Notes: generated by a model not told the origin, from the sequence alone. A stretch of DNA of 64,000 bases from Halomonas caseinilytica (GCF_001662305.1 NZ_BDEP01000024.1:42627-106626), one strand, 5' to 3'; positions 35,502 to 47,261 are shown, counted from the stretch's first letter. Made by a program: numbers and translations.

Positions 35502-35840
35502 TGGGGTTGCTCCTCGCCTGCGGCGGTAGTCTGCGAACACCGTCCGGCCGGGGAGGGGCCGGGCGTGTATCTGGCTGGGTGCGCCGCAAGACGCGGGCGG
35601 CGCGGCCGAATTCGGTCGCTTATTGTCGCCGAGATGCGACCTGCCTTCAAATGCAGGGCGGCACTGTGCCGTCAGCTGGCTCGGTGTCGCTAGGAAGGCG
35701 GGCGGTGAGCGTGTAGAATTCGCAGCCAATCGGTCTGCCCGGGCCATGGCGCGAGCGTCGCCGCCCGCGGCCTGCGTCACCGTCTGTCCCGGCGGCGTGC
35801 CCTGCCGCCGTTATCCCACCAGCAGAGGGTCGAGGACGCC
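35502..35840. other. tkt-metK divergent spacer
   Basis: These 339 bp hold no convincing gene. The tkt promoter lies in the middle. On the plus strand, TAGAAT near 35713 could be a -10 box for metK, without a good -35. I looked for MetJ boxes (AGACGTCT repeats) and for a SAM riboswitch and saw neither. Confidence 0.6.
35622..35650 (-). promoter_or_regulatory. Candidate sigma-70 promoter of tkt
   Basis: On the minus strand TTGAAG (35645-35650), a 17-bp spacer and GACAAT (35622-35627) resemble a sigma-70 promoter. It would give a leader of about 115 nt before the tkt start codon. Confidence 0.5.
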
Positions 35841-37061
35841 ATGAGCGAATACTCCCTTTTCACCTCCGAGTCCGTGTCCGAAGGGCATCCGGACAAGATC
35901 GCCGACCAGATTTCCGATGCGGTGCTCGATGCCATCATTGCCCGCGACAAGAATGCGCGGGTGGCATGCGAGACCATGGTCAAGACCGGTGTGGCGATCG
36001 TTGCCGGCGAAATCACGACCTCCGCCTGGGTCGATCTGGAAGACCTGGTGCGTCGGGTCATTCTGGATATCGGCTATACCTCCTCGGATGTGGGCTTCGA
36101 CGGTGAGACCTGCGGGGTGCTCAACCTGATCGGCAAGCAGAGCGTGGATATCGCCCAAGGGGTCGACCGGGCCAAGCCCGAGGACCAGGGGGCCGGCGAC
36201 CAGGGCTTGATGTTCGGTTACGCCACCAACGAGACCGACTCCTACATGCCGGCGCCGATCCACTACGCGCATCGCCTGGTGGAGCGCCAGTCGGAGCTGC
36301 GCCGTCAGGGCCTGCTGCCCTGGCTGCGGCCCGACGCCAAGAGCCAGCTGACCTTCCGTTACGATGAGCACGGCAAGCCCTGCGCCGTCGATGCCGTGGT
36401 GCTGTCCACCCAGCATGACCCGGACATCGACCAGGAACAGCTGCGCAAGATGGTACGCCGCGAGATCATCGAGCAGGTGATCCCCGACGAGTGGCTGACC
36501 GAGACCACCCGGTACCACATCAACCCGACCGGCAAGTTCGTCATCGGCGGCCCGGTGGGCGACTGTGGCCTGACCGGGCGCAAGATCATCGTCGACACTT
36601 ACGGCGGCATGGCGCGCCACGGCGGCGGTGCCTTCTCCGGCAAGGATCCCTCCAAGGTCGATCGCAGCGCTGCCTATGCCGGCCGCTACGTGGCCAAGAA
36701 CCTGGTGGCCGCCGGGTTGGCCGAGCGTTGCGAAATCCAGGTGTCCTACGCCATCGGCGTGGCCGAGCCGACCTCGGTGTCGGTCAATACCTTCGGCACC
36801 GGCCGCATCAGCGACGAACGCATCGTCGAGCTGGTGCGCGAGCATTTCGATCTGCGCCCCAACGCCATCACCCGCATGCTCGATCTGCAGCACCCGATGT
36901 ATCAGCTGACGGCGGCGTATGGCCATTTCGGCCGCGAGCCGTTCGAGCACAGCTACACCTGGACCGATACCCAGGGCGAAGAGCATGTCGAGACCTTCAC
37001 GGCCTTCCCCTGGGAGAAGACCGACCGGGCCGATGCCCTGCGGGCCGCCGCCGGTCTTTGA
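35841..37061 (+). CDS. metK: S-adenosylmethionine synthetase
   Basis: A 406-residue methionine adenosyltransferase that makes S-adenosylmethionine from methionine and [24 protein letters not shown] at the N-terminus carries the catalytic His; [16 protein letters not shown] is signature 1 and [19 protein letters not shown] (partly quoted) signature 2. Length is slightly above the 384-residue norm, through small insertions such as after [12 protein letters not shown]. It stands near ahcY and metF, so the methyl cycle is clustered here though not as one operon. Confidence 0.97.
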   Translation: MSEYSLFTSESVSEGHPDKIADQISDAVLDAIIARDKNARVACETMVKTGVAIVAGEITTSAWVDLEDLVRRVILDIGYTSSDVGFDGETCGVLNLIGKQSVDIAQGVDRAKPEDQGAGDQGLMFGYATNETDSYMPAPIHYAHRLVERQSELRRQGLLPWLRPDAKSQLTFRYDEHGKPCAVDAVVLSTQHDPDIDQEQLRKMVRREIIEQVIPDEWLTETTRYHINPTGKFVIGGPVGDCGLTGRKIIVDTYGGMARHGGGAFSGKDPSKVDRSAAYAGRYVAKNLVAAGLAERCEIQVSYAIGVAEPTSVSVNTFGTGRISDERIVELVREHFDLRPNAITRMLDLQHPMYQLTAAYGHFGREPFEHSYTWTDTQGEEHVETFTAFPWEKTDRADALRAAAGL

Positions 37062-37112
37062 GCCGACACGAGGCGTACACCGAGCGCCATTCCCCATGGC
37101 GCTTGTCGTTGA

Positions 37113-38891
<1,779 letters not shown>

Positions 38892-38902
38892 GGCATATCG
38901 GC

Positions 38903-38932
38903 TTGTCCGCCTTTCACGCGGCTGCCTATAGT
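38903..38932 (+). promoter_or_regulatory. Candidate sigma-70 promoter of ahcY
   Basis: TTGTCC (38903-38908), an 18-bp spacer and TATAGT (38927-38932) lie 36 bp before the ahcY start codon. The short leader leaves no room for an S-adenosylhomocysteine riboswitch, and none of its conserved sequence is seen. Confidence 0.55.
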
Positions 38933-38967
38933 GAAGGTCACGTTTTTCCTAGGGAAAGAGGTGATGC

Positions 38968-40377
38968 ATGAACCAGCCTGCCGTATCCGCCGCCACCCAT
39001 GTGGACTACAAGGTCGCCGACATCGCATTGGCCGATTGGGGCCGCCGCGAGATCCGCATCGCCGAGACCGAGATGCCCGCTCTGATGGCAATTCGCGAGC
39101 GTTATCGTGACAGCCAGCCGCTGGCCGGTGCGCGTATCGCGGGGTGTATTCACATGACCATCCAGACCGCGGTGCTGATCGAGACGCTGATCGACCTCGG
39201 CGCCTCGGTGCGCTGGTCGTCATGCAACATCTTCTCGACGCAGGATCATGCCGCCGCCGCCATCGCCGCTGCCGGCATTCCGGTCTTCGCCTGGAAGGGT
39301 GAAACCGAGGAAGAGTTCTGGTGGTGCATCGAGCAGACGGTGGAAGGCCCCGATAGCTGGAAGCCCAATCTGGTGCTGGACGATGGGGGCGATCTGACCG
39401 CCCTACTGCATGACAAGCGCCCCGAGCTGCTCGATGCCATCCATGGCATCAGCGAGGAAACCACCACCGGGGTGCACCGCCTGCTCGACATGTGGCGGGA
39501 GGGCTCGCTCAAGGTACCGGCCATCAACGTCAATGATGCCGTGACCAAGTCCAAGAACGACAACAAGTATGGTTGCCGTCATTCCCTCAACGATGCGATC
39601 AAGCGTGGCGTGGACCACTTGCTGGCCGGCAAGCAGGCCCTGGTGATGGGCTACGGCGATGTCGGCAAGGGGTCGGCAGCCTCGTTGCGGCAGGAAGGCA
39701 TGATCGTCAAGATCGCCGAGATCGATCCGCTGTGTGCCATGCAGGCCTGCATGGACGGCTTCGAGGTGGTGTCGCCCTATCGGAACGGTATCAATCAGGG
39801 CATGGAGAGCGTCGATCGAGACCTGTTGCAGAAGATCGACCTGGTGGTGACCGCCACCGGCAATATCGATGCCTGCGACGCGCCGATGCTGCGTGCGCTC
39901 AAGGCCGGGGCCGTGGTCTGCAACATCGGCCACTTCGACAGCGAGATCGATACCGCCTACATGCGTCGCCAGTGGCACTGGGAAGAGGTCAAGCCCCAGG
40001 TGCACAAGGTGTATCGGGACAGCGATCCAGGCGAATACGATCCGCGGAGCCGCGATTACCTGATCCTGCTCTCCGAAGGGCGTCTGGTGAACCTGGGCAA
40101 TGCCACCGGTCATCCCTCCCGCGTGATGGACGGCTCCTTTGCCAACCAGGTGCTGGCCCAGATACATCTGTTCGAGGCGGGCTTTGCCGCGCTGTCCGAG
40201 GACGACAAGCGCGGGGCGCTGGGTGTCCGGGTGTTGCCGCGTCATCTGGACGAGGAGGTGGCGCGTTACATGGTCGAAGGCTTCGGTGGCGTGATCACGC
40301 ACATGACGCCTGCCCAGGCCGAATACACCGGCGTACCGGTCGAAGGGCCCTACAAGCCCGATAGTTATCGGTACTGA
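38968..40377 (+). CDS. ahcY: Adenosylhomocysteinase
   Basis: A 469-residue S-adenosylhomocysteine hydrolase, the length of the longer bacterial form. [20 protein letters not shown] at the start, the substrate region [17 protein letters not shown], the NAD site [16 protein letters not shown] and C-terminal [11 protein letters not shown], where Lys and Tyr reach into the partner subunit's NAD site, identify it. It splits S-adenosylhomocysteine into adenosine and homocysteine, using tightly bound NAD. It has its own promoter behind ligB and is followed by a palindromic region. Confidence 0.97.
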   Translation: MNQPAVSAATHVDYKVADIALADWGRREIRIAETEMPALMAIRERYRDSQPLAGARIAGCIHMTIQTAVLIETLIDLGASVRWSSCNIFSTQDHAAAAIAAAGIPVFAWKGETEEEFWWCIEQTVEGPDSWKPNLVLDDGGDLTALLHDKRPELLDAIHGISEETTTGVHRLLDMWREGSLKVPAINVNDAVTKSKNDNKYGCRHSLNDAIKRGVDHLLAGKQALVMGYGDVGKGSAASLRQEGMIVKIAEIDPLCAMQACMDGFEVVSPYRNGINQGMESVDRDLLQKIDLVVTATGNIDACDAPMLRALKAGAVVCNIGHFDSEIDTAYMRRQWHWEEVKPQVHKVYRDSDPGEYDPRSRDYLILLSEGRLVNLGNATGHPSRVMDGSFANQVLAQIHLFEAGFAALSEDDKRGALGVRVLPRHLDEEVARYMVEGFGGVITHMTPAQAEYTGVPVEGPYKPDSYRY

Positions 40378-40416
40378 ACAACCCGGCTTCGCCGGGAGCA
40401 TGAAGTCGTAAGCTTG

Positions 40417-40474
40417 AAGCTGGAAGAAAAAACCTTGCCCCCATGCTGTCGGGGGGCGTGCTGTCTTCCAGCTT
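40417..40474 (+). terminator. Long hairpin behind ahcY
   Basis: AAGCTGGAAGA at 40417-40427 and TCTTCCAGCTT at 40464-40474 form an 11-bp stem. Its loop contains an inner C-run/G-run stem (GCCCCC with GGGGGGC), and TT follows the right arm. A smaller hairpin (CCCGGCTTCGCCGGG, from 40382) precedes it. Together they probably end ahcY transcription; the AAGCTTGAAGCTGGAAG-like flank may be a repeated intergenic element. Confidence 0.65.
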
Positions 40475-40560
40475 TTAACGACACAATATCGTCATCTGGC
40501 CGCCATGGCATGGTCATGGCGGCGGGTCAGCCTGTAGGGGCATCGTCAGGAGGATGCCCC

Positions 40561-41388
40561 ATGTCGAATCCCATGCCCGTGCGAACCCTGTTCGTCTCCG
40601 ACGTCCACCTGGGAACCCGCGACTGTCAGGCGGAGCTCTTGGCCCGTCTGTTGCGTCGCGTGCGTCCCGAGCGCCTCTATCTGGTCGGTGACATCGTTGA
40701 TCTGATCGCCATGCGCAAGCGCGCGGTACTCCCGCCGGCGCAGCAGCGGCTGGTGGCGCGCCTGTTGCGTCTGGCACGCAGCGGCTGCGAGATCATTTAC
40801 ATTCCCGGCAACCACGATGCCGCTTTCCGGCGGCTGTGTGGCCTGCGCGTCCATCGTGTACGCATCGAGCACCGCATGGTGCATGCCACCGCCGATGGCC
40901 GGCGCTTGCTGATCAGCCATGGCGATGAGTTCGATACCCATGTGCGCATGGCACCCTGGATGATGGCTCTCGGGGATGGCATGCATCAGTTCGTGCTGGC
41001 ACTCAATCGCTGGTGCAATCGTGGGCGTCGACTACTGGGCATGCCATATTGGTCGCTGGCGTCCGCGCTCAAGCGTCGCAGCGGTGCCGCTCGACGCTAT
41101 GTGGCCCAGTTCGAGCAGGCCGCGTTGCACCAGGCCTCTCGTGAAGGGCTGGATGGCTATGTGGGAGGGCATATCCACAAGGCCGGCTTCCGTGCCCGGG
41201 ATGGCGTGCTCTATTGCAACGATGGCGATTGGGTGGAGCACTGCACGGCGCTGATGGAAACGCCCAATGGCCGCTTGCAGCTGATCGACTGGCGCGGTGA
41301 GGTGATCGCGGTGGAACCACCAGTCACCGCCCCTGCTCCCCGGGAAGGCTGGGCAGGCCCCGTCGAGGCCGTCACTCGTACGCCGTGA
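40561..41388 (+). CDS. Calcineurin-like phosphoesterase, LpxH-related (UDP-2,3-diacylglucosamine diphosphatase family)
   Basis: A 275-residue metallophosphoesterase. All metal motifs are seen in order: FVSDVHLG, VGDIVDLI, PGNHDAAF, ISHGDEFD and GGHIHKAGF. This set with the internal arginine-rich region is typical of LpxH-like proteins, which cleave UDP-2,3-diacylglucosamine in lipid A synthesis. In related bacteria this paralogue (with VHLGTRDCQA near the start) coexists with true LpxH, so its substrate is unproven. Start at 40561 follows AGGAGG by 7 bp. Confidence 0.8.
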   Translation: MSNPMPVRTLFVSDVHLGTRDCQAELLARLLRRVRPERLYLVGDIVDLIAMRKRAVLPPAQQRLVARLLRLARSGCEIIYIPGNHDAAFRRLCGLRVHRVRIEHRMVHATADGRRLLISHGDEFDTHVRMAPWMMALGDGMHQFVLALNRWCNRGRRLLGMPYWSLASALKRRSGAARRYVAQFEQAALHQASREGLDGYVGGHIHKAGFRARDGVLYCNDGDWVEHCTALMETPNGRLQLIDWRGEVIAVEPPVTAPAPREGWAGPVEAVTRTP

Positions 41389-41391
41389 CCC

Positions 41392-42324
41392 TCAGCCGCC
41401 GACCAGTGGCGCCATCCATCCCAGGTACAGCGGTATCAGCAGCGGCGCGGCCAGGGTGGTGATCAGCACTGCCAGGGCCCCCTTCTCCGGGGCGATGCCG
41501 AGTTCCATGGCCACCACCACTACATTGGCGGCCATGGGGACCACACCGACCAGCAGCAGCGCCATGGCAAGTTCTGTCGATATCCCGACCGTGGCCTGCA
41601 TGCCGAGCACGACCCCAAGCGCCAGAAGGGGCCACAGCAGGTAACGAACCGCCACGCAGGCGCCAATGAAGCGCCAGTCGAACTGCCGGAGCGTCACCCG
41701 GCCGAGCGTCATGCCGATGATCATCATGCCCAGCAGGGTATAGGTCGGCGGAAAGACCTCGAGCCCTTCCATGACGGCATCAGGCACGCCGATGTTCAGT
41801 CCCTCGACGAGCAGTGCCGCGAGAAAGGCGTAGATCAAGGGCAGGCGGACGATCTTGAACAGGCTCTGTCGGGCCGAGAAGCGTCCTCGGGCACTCAGGT
41901 AGAATCCCACGGTGAATTCGTAGAGCGTCACGCCCAGTACCGCGAAGAGATACAGCGTCACGCCTGTCGGGGGCAGCAGCACCAGAGCAACCGGCAGGCC
42001 GAAGTAGCCGGTGTTGCCGGTACCGGCGGAGAAGGCCAGGACAGCGCTCTCCTCGGCGGGAAGTGAGTGGCGCGCCAGGCGGTTGATCACCAGGGCGATC
42101 AGGCTGGCGCAGAGAAAGAGTGCGCCGGTCACCAGCAGGTAGGCGGGAGTGGGGCCGCCGAGCACCAGGCCTCGGAAGAAGGTCAGAGGCGCGATCAGAT
42201 AGATCAGCAGGGTGGCGATGGGGCGCGGATCGACGGACAGGCGGCGCGAGGCGAGCCAGCCGAGTCCGACGAAGGCCAGAAGCGTCCATAGCGGACCCAT
42301 CAGCGTGCCGGGCTCCAGGGTCAT
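41392..42324 (-). CDS. Auxin efflux carrier (AEC) family transporter
   Basis: A 310-residue membrane protein with about ten hydrophobic helices arranged as two five-helix halves. The motif AFSAGTGNTGYFGLPVAL near residue 100 holds the N-T-G-xx-G-x-P element of AEC proteins, and the second half has LLVGVVPMAANVVVVAMELG. Members move organic acids or auxin-like anions; the substrate is unknown. Start at 42324 follows GGAG by 6 bp. It converges with the phosphoesterase, the two stop codons 3 bp apart. Confidence 0.85.
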   Translation of the reverse strand: MTLEPGTLMGPLWTLLAFVGLGWLASRRLSVDPRPIATLLIYLIAPLTFFRGLVLGGPTPAYLLVTGALFLCASLIALVINRLARHSLPAEESAVLAFSAGTGNTGYFGLPVALVLLPPTGVTLYLFAVLGVTLYEFTVGFYLSARGRFSARQSLFKIVRLPLIYAFLAALLVEGLNIGVPDAVMEGLEVFPPTYTLLGMMIIGMTLGRVTLRQFDWRFIGACVAVRYLLWPLLALGVVLGMQATVGISTELAMALLLVGVVPMAANVVVVAMELGIAPEKGALAVLITTLAAPLLIPLYLGWMAPLVGG

Positions 42325-42543
42325 GGTATCTCCATCCTTGAGTCGAAGCGGAGGGTTATCATGCCTGGGCGGAAGAACGCTGTCAGTGGCAGAGAGGCTC
42401 ATCGACTCTCTTAGATCTTCAGGTTATCGTTGAACCGATGGTTATATGAATGATATTGATGGCGCCCGGCGAAACTTTCATTGGTCCCGATGTCCGGGAA
42501 TCGTCACAATGGCGGCGCCACCGATGCAAATGAGGAATCACCG

Positions 42544-43386
42544 ATGAGCGCGCCACAATCCCCGCTGGATATCAGCTTCGAATTCTTTCCGCCCAATACC
42601 GATGCCGGGCGCGATAAGCTGATGCGTGCCCGGGATGCCCTGGCCTCACGGGAGCCGCGCTTCTTTTCTGTGACTTATGGTGCCGGTGGTTCTACCCAGC
42701 ATCGTACCCTGGATGCCGTCAAGGCAGTGCGCGAGTGCGGTATCGACACGGCGCCTCATCTGTCGTGCGTGGGTAGCGAGAAGGCGCAGTTGCGCGATCT
42801 GCTCACGCGCTTCCGGGAGGATGGTGTCAAACGGCTGGTGGCCTTGCGTGGTGATCTGCCATCCGGCATGGGTGGAGTCGGTGAGCTGCGTTATGCCAAC
42901 GAGCTGGTCGAATTCATCCGCGAGGAGACCGGGGAGCATTTCGAGATTGCCGTGGCGGCCTATCCGGAGTCTCATCCACAGGCGCCCAGCTTCGAACGGG
43001 ATGTGGAAAACTTTGCTCGCAAGATGCAGGCCGGGGCCGATCTCGCCATCACCCAGTATTTCTTCACTGCCGAAGCATATTTCCATTTTGTCGATCGCGC
43101 CCGTGCCCTGGGCGTCGAAGCGCCGATCGTGCCGGGCATCATGCCGATCACCAACTACACCAAGCTGGCGCGTTTCTCCGATGCCTGTGGTGCCGAGATC
43201 CCGCGCTGGATTCGCAAGCAGCTCGAAGCCTACGGCGATGACAGCGAGGCCATTGCCGCCTTCGGCGAGGACGTGATTTCGGGCCTGTGCCAGCGCCTGC
43301 TCGACGGCGGCGCCCCGGGGCTGCACTTCTATACGCTCAACCAGGCCGAGCCGACCTTGAAGGTGCTGGACAACCTGCGTACTTGA
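42544..43386 (+). CDS. metF: 5,10-methylenetetrahydrofolate reductase
   Basis: A 280-residue MetF flavoprotein, which makes 5-methyltetrahydrofolate for methionine synthesis. DISFEFFPP holds the catalytic Glu, SVTYGAGGS and the FAD segments LVALRGDLPSG, VAAYPESHPQA, LAITQYFF and VPGIMPITNY are all intact. Start at 42544 follows GAGG; the upstream in-frame Met at 42481 is not conserved in the family. Completes the methyl-cycle genes metK, ahcY, metF found within 8 kb. Confidence 0.96.
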   Translation: MSAPQSPLDISFEFFPPNTDAGRDKLMRARDALASREPRFFSVTYGAGGSTQHRTLDAVKAVRECGIDTAPHLSCVGSEKAQLRDLLTRFREDGVKRLVALRGDLPSGMGGVGELRYANELVEFIREETGEHFEIAVAAYPESHPQAPSFERDVENFARKMQAGADLAITQYFFTAEAYFHFVDRARALGVEAPIVPGIMPITNYTKLARFSDACGAEIPRWIRKQLEAYGDDSEAIAAFGEDVISGLCQRLLDGGAPGLHFYTLNQAEPTLKVLDNLRT

Positions 43387-43436
43387 GTCGCACAGCCTGC
43401 GATCAGGGCTTTGCCCGTCTCGGTCGAAAAATGACA

Positions 43437-43465
43437 GGGCCCCGCCGAATGATTCGGCGGGGCCC
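43437..43465. terminator. Bidirectional terminator between metF and the TAXI-TRAP operon
   Basis: GGGCCCCGCCGAAT at 43437-43450 and ATTCGGCGGGGCCC at 43452-43465 form a 14-bp palindrome around one base, followed by CTTTGCG; A-rich sequence (GAAAAATGA) stands on the other side, so it can work in both directions for these convergent genes. Confidence 0.85.
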
Positions 43466-43489
43466 CTTTGCGTTGATGGGCGGGAAGTC

Positions 43490-45673
43490 TCAGCCGGAGG
43501 CCACCGAGCGGGTGCCGCCATCGTGGCGGCCACGCTGCAGCAGGAAGAGTGCAATCCCGATGGCCAGGCCGGCCACGTCGGTGATCAGGCCGCCATAGAT
43601 CATGCACAGCGCGCCGATCAGCATGACGATACGCTGCCAGGCCTTCACCGGACCGAAGAACCAGGCTTGTACGGTGGCCGACAGCAGCACGATCCCCAGA
43701 GTGGCGGTGACACCGACCCGCAGAATCTGCATCCAGGAACCCTCCATCAGCATTGCCGGGCTGTAGAAGAACATGAAGGGCACGATGAACGCGGCCAGGC
43801 CGATCTTGAACGAAGCCACCGAAGTGCCCATGGCGCGGTCGCCGGAGATGCCCGCCGCCGCATAGGAGGCAAGCGCCACCGGCGGGGTGATCGCCGAGAC
43901 CACGGCGAAGTAGAACACGAAGAAGTGGGCTACCAGCGGCTGGATGCCGATCTCGATCAGGCCTGGCGCCACCACCGAGGCGGCCACTGCATAGGCCGCC
44001 GTGGTCGGCATGCCCATGCCCAGCAGGATCGAGATGCACATGGCGAAGAACAGCGCCAGTAGTTGACTGACGCCGGCCAGGCCCAGCAGCAGCGAGGAGA
44101 AGCGGGCACCGACGCCGGTCAGGGCGATCACGCCGACGATCAGACCGGCGCAGGCGCACACGGCAATGATCTGGATCGACATGCTGCCGGCCAGTTGCAG
44201 TGCCTGGAGAATGGCGCGGATGCCCATCTTGTTCGGGGACAGCCAGCTCACCACGGCGGCAGAGGCGGTGGCCAGGGTGCCGGCACGAATCACCGAGTAG
44301 CCCATGAACAGGGCGGCGATCAGGATGATGATCGGTGCGAACAGATAGACTTGCTTGACCAGGCGACGGAATTTCGGAATTTCGTCGCTGCGCATGCCGC
44401 GCATTCCCTTGCGAGCCGCCTCGAAATCCACCATGCAGTAGATCGAGAGAAAATAGAGGATGGCCGGAATCAGCGCCGCCACGGCGATCTCGGTATAGGG
44501 GATGCCGGTGACCTCGGCCATGATGAAGGCCCCGGCGCCCATGATCGGCGGCATGATCTGCCCGCCGGTGGAGGCCGCGGCCTCGATGGCGCCGGCACTG
44601 CGCGCCGGATAACCGACCTTTTTCATCAGCGGAATGGTCAGCGAGCCGGTGGATACCACATTGCCGGCCGAGGTGCCGTTGATCATGCCCATCAGGCCTG
44701 AGGCGAAGATCGATACCTTGGCCGGGCCACCGCGTGCCCGGCCTGCCGCGGCGAAGGCGAAGTTGACGAAATAGTCACCGACCTTGGAAGCCTGCAAGAA
44801 GGCGGCGAAGATGATGAACAGGATGATGTAGGTCGAGGACACCGCCGTGGTCGGTCCGAGGATACCCGCGTCGGTGTAGACCTGACTGAAGAAGCGGCCG
44901 ATCGAGAGGCCCGGATAACCGAGAAACCCCGGCAAGTGAGGGCCGGCAAAGACATAGCCCAGGAAGATCGCCGAGATGATCACCAGCGCCAGACCCGCGA
45001 CACGCCGGGTCAGCTCAAGGATCAGCAGCGAACCGGCGATGGCCGCATAGGATATGCCCATGGGCGCGAAGGAGGTGCCGGTGGAGGCCCGCAGCGGACT
45101 ATTGAACATCACCAGCAGGTAGCCGGCCACGGCCATGGCACAGATCATCAGCACGAGGTCCGCCGGCGAGAGGCGATGCTGGACCTGGCGATAGCCCCAG
45201 GACAGCAGAATGCCGGCCACGGTGGCCAGGATCAGCGGGTAACCGAAATGCCAGGCCTCGATCTCGGGGGCGATGCGCATGGCGCCGGCGCTCATTTCCT
45301 GCTGCATCAGTACCACGCGTACTAGGGCATAGAGCGCGGGAACCAGCAGAGCATAGCTGAGCCAGCGCATCCAGGTAGCGGAACGTTGACTGTCATCGTC
45401 GGCGAACCGGGTACCGGCATAGAAACCGAAACCGAGGATCAGGGCGCCGGCGATGTGCAGGATGCGAAACGACCAGGTCTCGAGCGGGTAGACATTGAGC
45501 GAGACCAGGTGAAAGAGAGAGTAGGCGATGGCAAGGATGCCAAAGAGCAGCCATTGCCAGCCGCTGTAGAGGCGACGATTGGGCTCTGCGGCGACCTCAT
45601 CGACGCCCTCGGCATTGACGGGCTGAACGTTGTCGGTGGCGGCCTCGTCACGGGGTTCGGGAGTATGCGACAT
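43490..45673 (-). CDS. TRAP transporter permease, fused 4TM/12TM subunits (TAXI type)
   Basis: A 727-residue membrane protein in which DctQ-like (residues about 40-210) and DctM-like (about 235-670) parts are fused, as in TAXI-TRAP systems. GLMGMINGTSAGNVVSTGSLTIPLMKKVGYP (parts quoted: INGTSAGNVVSTGS), ASTGGQIMPPIMGAGAFIMAE and GMGMPTTAAYAVAA are characteristic. The N-terminal 35 residues are acidic and cytoplasmic. It follows the TAXI receptor gene after an 87-bp gap containing a hairpin. The solute is unknown; characterised TAXI systems carry small organic acids such as glutamate or 2-oxoglutarate. Confidence 0.93.
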   Translation of the reverse strand: MSHTPEPRDEAATDNVQPVNAEGVDEVAAEPNRRLYSGWQWLLFGILAIAYSLFHLVSLNVYPLETWSFRILHIAGALILGFGFYAGTRFADDDSQRSATWMRWLSYALLVPALYALVRVVLMQQEMSAGAMRIAPEIEAWHFGYPLILATVAGILLSWGYRQVQHRLSPADLVLMICAMAVAGYLLVMFNSPLRASTGTSFAPMGISYAAIAGSLLILELTRRVAGLALVIISAIFLGYVFAGPHLPGFLGYPGLSIGRFFSQVYTDAGILGPTTAVSSTYIILFIIFAAFLQASKVGDYFVNFAFAAAGRARGGPAKVSIFASGLMGMINGTSAGNVVSTGSLTIPLMKKVGYPARSAGAIEAAASTGGQIMPPIMGAGAFIMAEVTGIPYTEIAVAALIPAILYFLSIYCMVDFEAARKGMRGMRSDEIPKFRRLVKQVYLFAPIIILIAALFMGYSVIRAGTLATASAAVVSWLSPNKMGIRAILQALQLAGSMSIQIIAVCACAGLIVGVIALTGVGARFSSLLLGLAGVSQLLALFFAMCISILLGMGMPTTAAYAVAASVVAPGLIEIGIQPLVAHFFVFYFAVVSAITPPVALASYAAAGISGDRAMGTSVASFKIGLAAFIVPFMFFYSPAMLMEGSWMQILRVGVTATLGIVLLSATVQAWFFGPVKAWQRIVMLIGALCMIYGGLITDVAGLAIGIALFLLQRGRHDGGTRSVASG

Positions 45674-45713
45674 GAAAACACCCTTGGGTGTGGAACGGAG
45701 GAGCAGACGGGCA

Positions 45714-45742
45714 GCCCCGCACCGGCTTGGCCGGCACGGGGC
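45714..45742 (-). terminator. Intra-operon hairpin between TAXI receptor and fused permease genes
   Basis: GCCCCG (45714-45719) and CCGGC (45722-45726) pair with GCCGG (45730-45734) and CGGGGC (45737-45742), leaving a 2-nt internal loop. No T-run. It occupies the same place as the dctP-dctQ hairpins in the two TRAP operons. Confidence 0.55.
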
Positions 45743-45760
45743 AAGGGGGCGAGAAGACGC

Positions 45761-46738
45761 TTACAGTTTCAGGTCTTCGGGAATCTCGTAGCCATTCTCC
45801 TCGTACCAGCGCACCGCACCCGGGTGGAAAGGCAGCACGGTGTTGTACTTGAGGTTTTCCGGCACGCTGAATTCGGCGCTGCGGTGGATGTCGCGCATCT
45901 TGTCGTTGTTTTCCATGCTCAGCTTGGTGACCTCGTAGACGAAGTCTTCGGGCAGGTCACAGCCGGCGATGGTGAAGTTCCACATGGAGACAGCGCGAGC
46001 ATCTTCCTCGAGGGTCTCGTAGGTGCTGGCCGGGATCTCGAAGGCGGAAACTGGGAACTCCTCCATCACCTTGGCCTGCTCCTCCTCGGTGAACTCGATG
46101 ATGTTCACGTCGGTCTGGACCTCGAGCTGACTGACGGCAGGAATCGGAATGCCGGCGGCAAAGGCGATGACGTCGATAAGGCCATCCTGCAGTTGGCCGC
46201 CCAGGTCGTTCCAGCCACCGTTGCGGCGATCGAACTCGACGCCCAGGGTCTCGAGCATGGCCGGGAAGTAGGTATCGGAGGTGGAAGCCGCCGGACCAAA
46301 GCCAATGCTGGCGCCATCGGGGATGTCGGAAATCGACTCGATGCCGCTGTCGGCCAGGGCGGTGATGGAGAACGGGGTCTCGTACATGGGAAAGAGGGCA
46401 CAGACGTTGTCCATCGGCACGCCCGGCGCCAGGGAGCTTTCGCCGGCCACCGCGTCGGCGGCTGGCCCCATGGTGGTCAGGCCGAATGCCACGTCTCCGC
46501 CATGAACCAGGGCGAGGTTCTGGTTGGGGCCGCCGGTGACTTCGCCACCGCCGGACAGGCCGAGTTCGTCGGCGATCAGGTTGGCCCAGCCGGAACCGTA
46601 GACAAAATAGGTGCCGCCCTGGCTGGCGGTGCCGACGGTGAAGTTTTCTGGCCAGTCAGCGCGATCGGCCTGGGCCGTGCCGGCGATCAGCATGGCGCTG
46701 GTCAGCGTGCCGGTAATCAGGCGAGTCTTGAGGGTCAT
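45761..46738 (-). CDS. TAXI family TRAP solute receptor
   Basis: A 325-residue periplasmic receptor of the TAXI type. Signal peptide LKTRLITGTLTSAMLIAGTAQA, mature start ADWPENFTVGTASQGGTYFVYGSGWANLI, whose TASQGGTYF motif defines the family. GPNQNLALVHGGDVAFGLT and GASIGFGPAASTSDTYFPAMLE complete the ligand-binding region. Start at 46738 follows GGAG by about 9 bases. It delivers its ligand to the fused permease encoded next. A -10 box and an inverted repeat lie upstream. Confidence 0.92.
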   Translation of the reverse strand: MTLKTRLITGTLTSAMLIAGTAQADRADWPENFTVGTASQGGTYFVYGSGWANLIADELGLSGGGEVTGGPNQNLALVHGGDVAFGLTTMGPAADAVAGESSLAPGVPMDNVCALFPMYETPFSITALADSGIESISDIPDGASIGFGPAASTSDTYFPAMLETLGVEFDRRNGGWNDLGGQLQDGLIDVIAFAAGIPIPAVSQLEVQTDVNIIEFTEEEQAKVMEEFPVSAFEIPASTYETLEEDARAVSMWNFTIAGCDLPEDFVYEVTKLSMENNDKMRDIHRSAEFSVPENLKYNTVLPFHPGAVRWYEENGYEIPEDLKL

Positions 46739-46809
46739 GGCGTGTCTCCCTTGCATTCTGGTTGTGGGATGCCGATCCCGTACAGGATCGGTCTGGGGTA
46801 CGCTCCCAA

Positions 46810-46845
46810 TTTATAGCAAGGAATGCTCCATTTTATAAAAATGGA
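46810..46845 (-). promoter_or_regulatory. Candidate promoter and operator of the TAXI operon
   Basis: Minus-strand TATAAA (46810-46815) would be a good -10 box, about 70 bp before the start codon. Across the -35 region lies the inverted repeat TCCATTTT (46827-46834), ATA, AAAATGGA (46838-46845), arms exact. No -35 consensus is seen, which suits an activated promoter, but the regulator is unknown. A further short hairpin (CCGATCC with GGATCGG, 46772-46791) is in the leader. Confidence 0.45.
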
Positions 46846-47261
46846 TTTTTATTCAGAGAGTTATATTTTTGCATTACGACCAAGGTCGAAGTGACTGATC
46901 GTCGTTCGGGGCGAAATGCCACACACTCTGGTTGCCTGTGTGTGCGAGATATCGCACAGGCACCTTCGTTCTTGTCTCCGTCACTCTGAGAAAATCGCTT
47001 GAGCTGCCCATACATTGCCGAGGGGCTCAAAGGCCCCGGGTGATGATTCTCGAGACAGTTCTCGGGTATCGGGTAGTGAGGATGGTCGCCTAGTAGCTAA
47101 AGCAAGCGAATCATGTCCAATAGACTAAGGTTTTATCGACCAAAGTTTTACTTATTTTTCTACTCTTCATGCTGTCGTCTTTAGTCGGCATGGTTGAGGG
47201 GTTCAGACAAGATATAGAGAGATATCGATACTTATCGTAACAGGTGTTGTCGATACATCTC

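Noticed and set aside
35502..35840. MetJ operator or SAM riboswitch upstream of metK
   Set aside because: No tandem AGACGTCT-like boxes and no riboswitch core seen.
38892..38967. S-adenosylhomocysteine riboswitch upstream of ahcY
   Set aside because: The leader is only about 30 nt and the conserved core sequence is absent.
46757..47030. Short open frames in the spacer between the TAXI operon and the periplasmic cluster
   Set aside because: No ribosome-binding sites, no protein-like composition, and they overlap palindromes and promoter elements.
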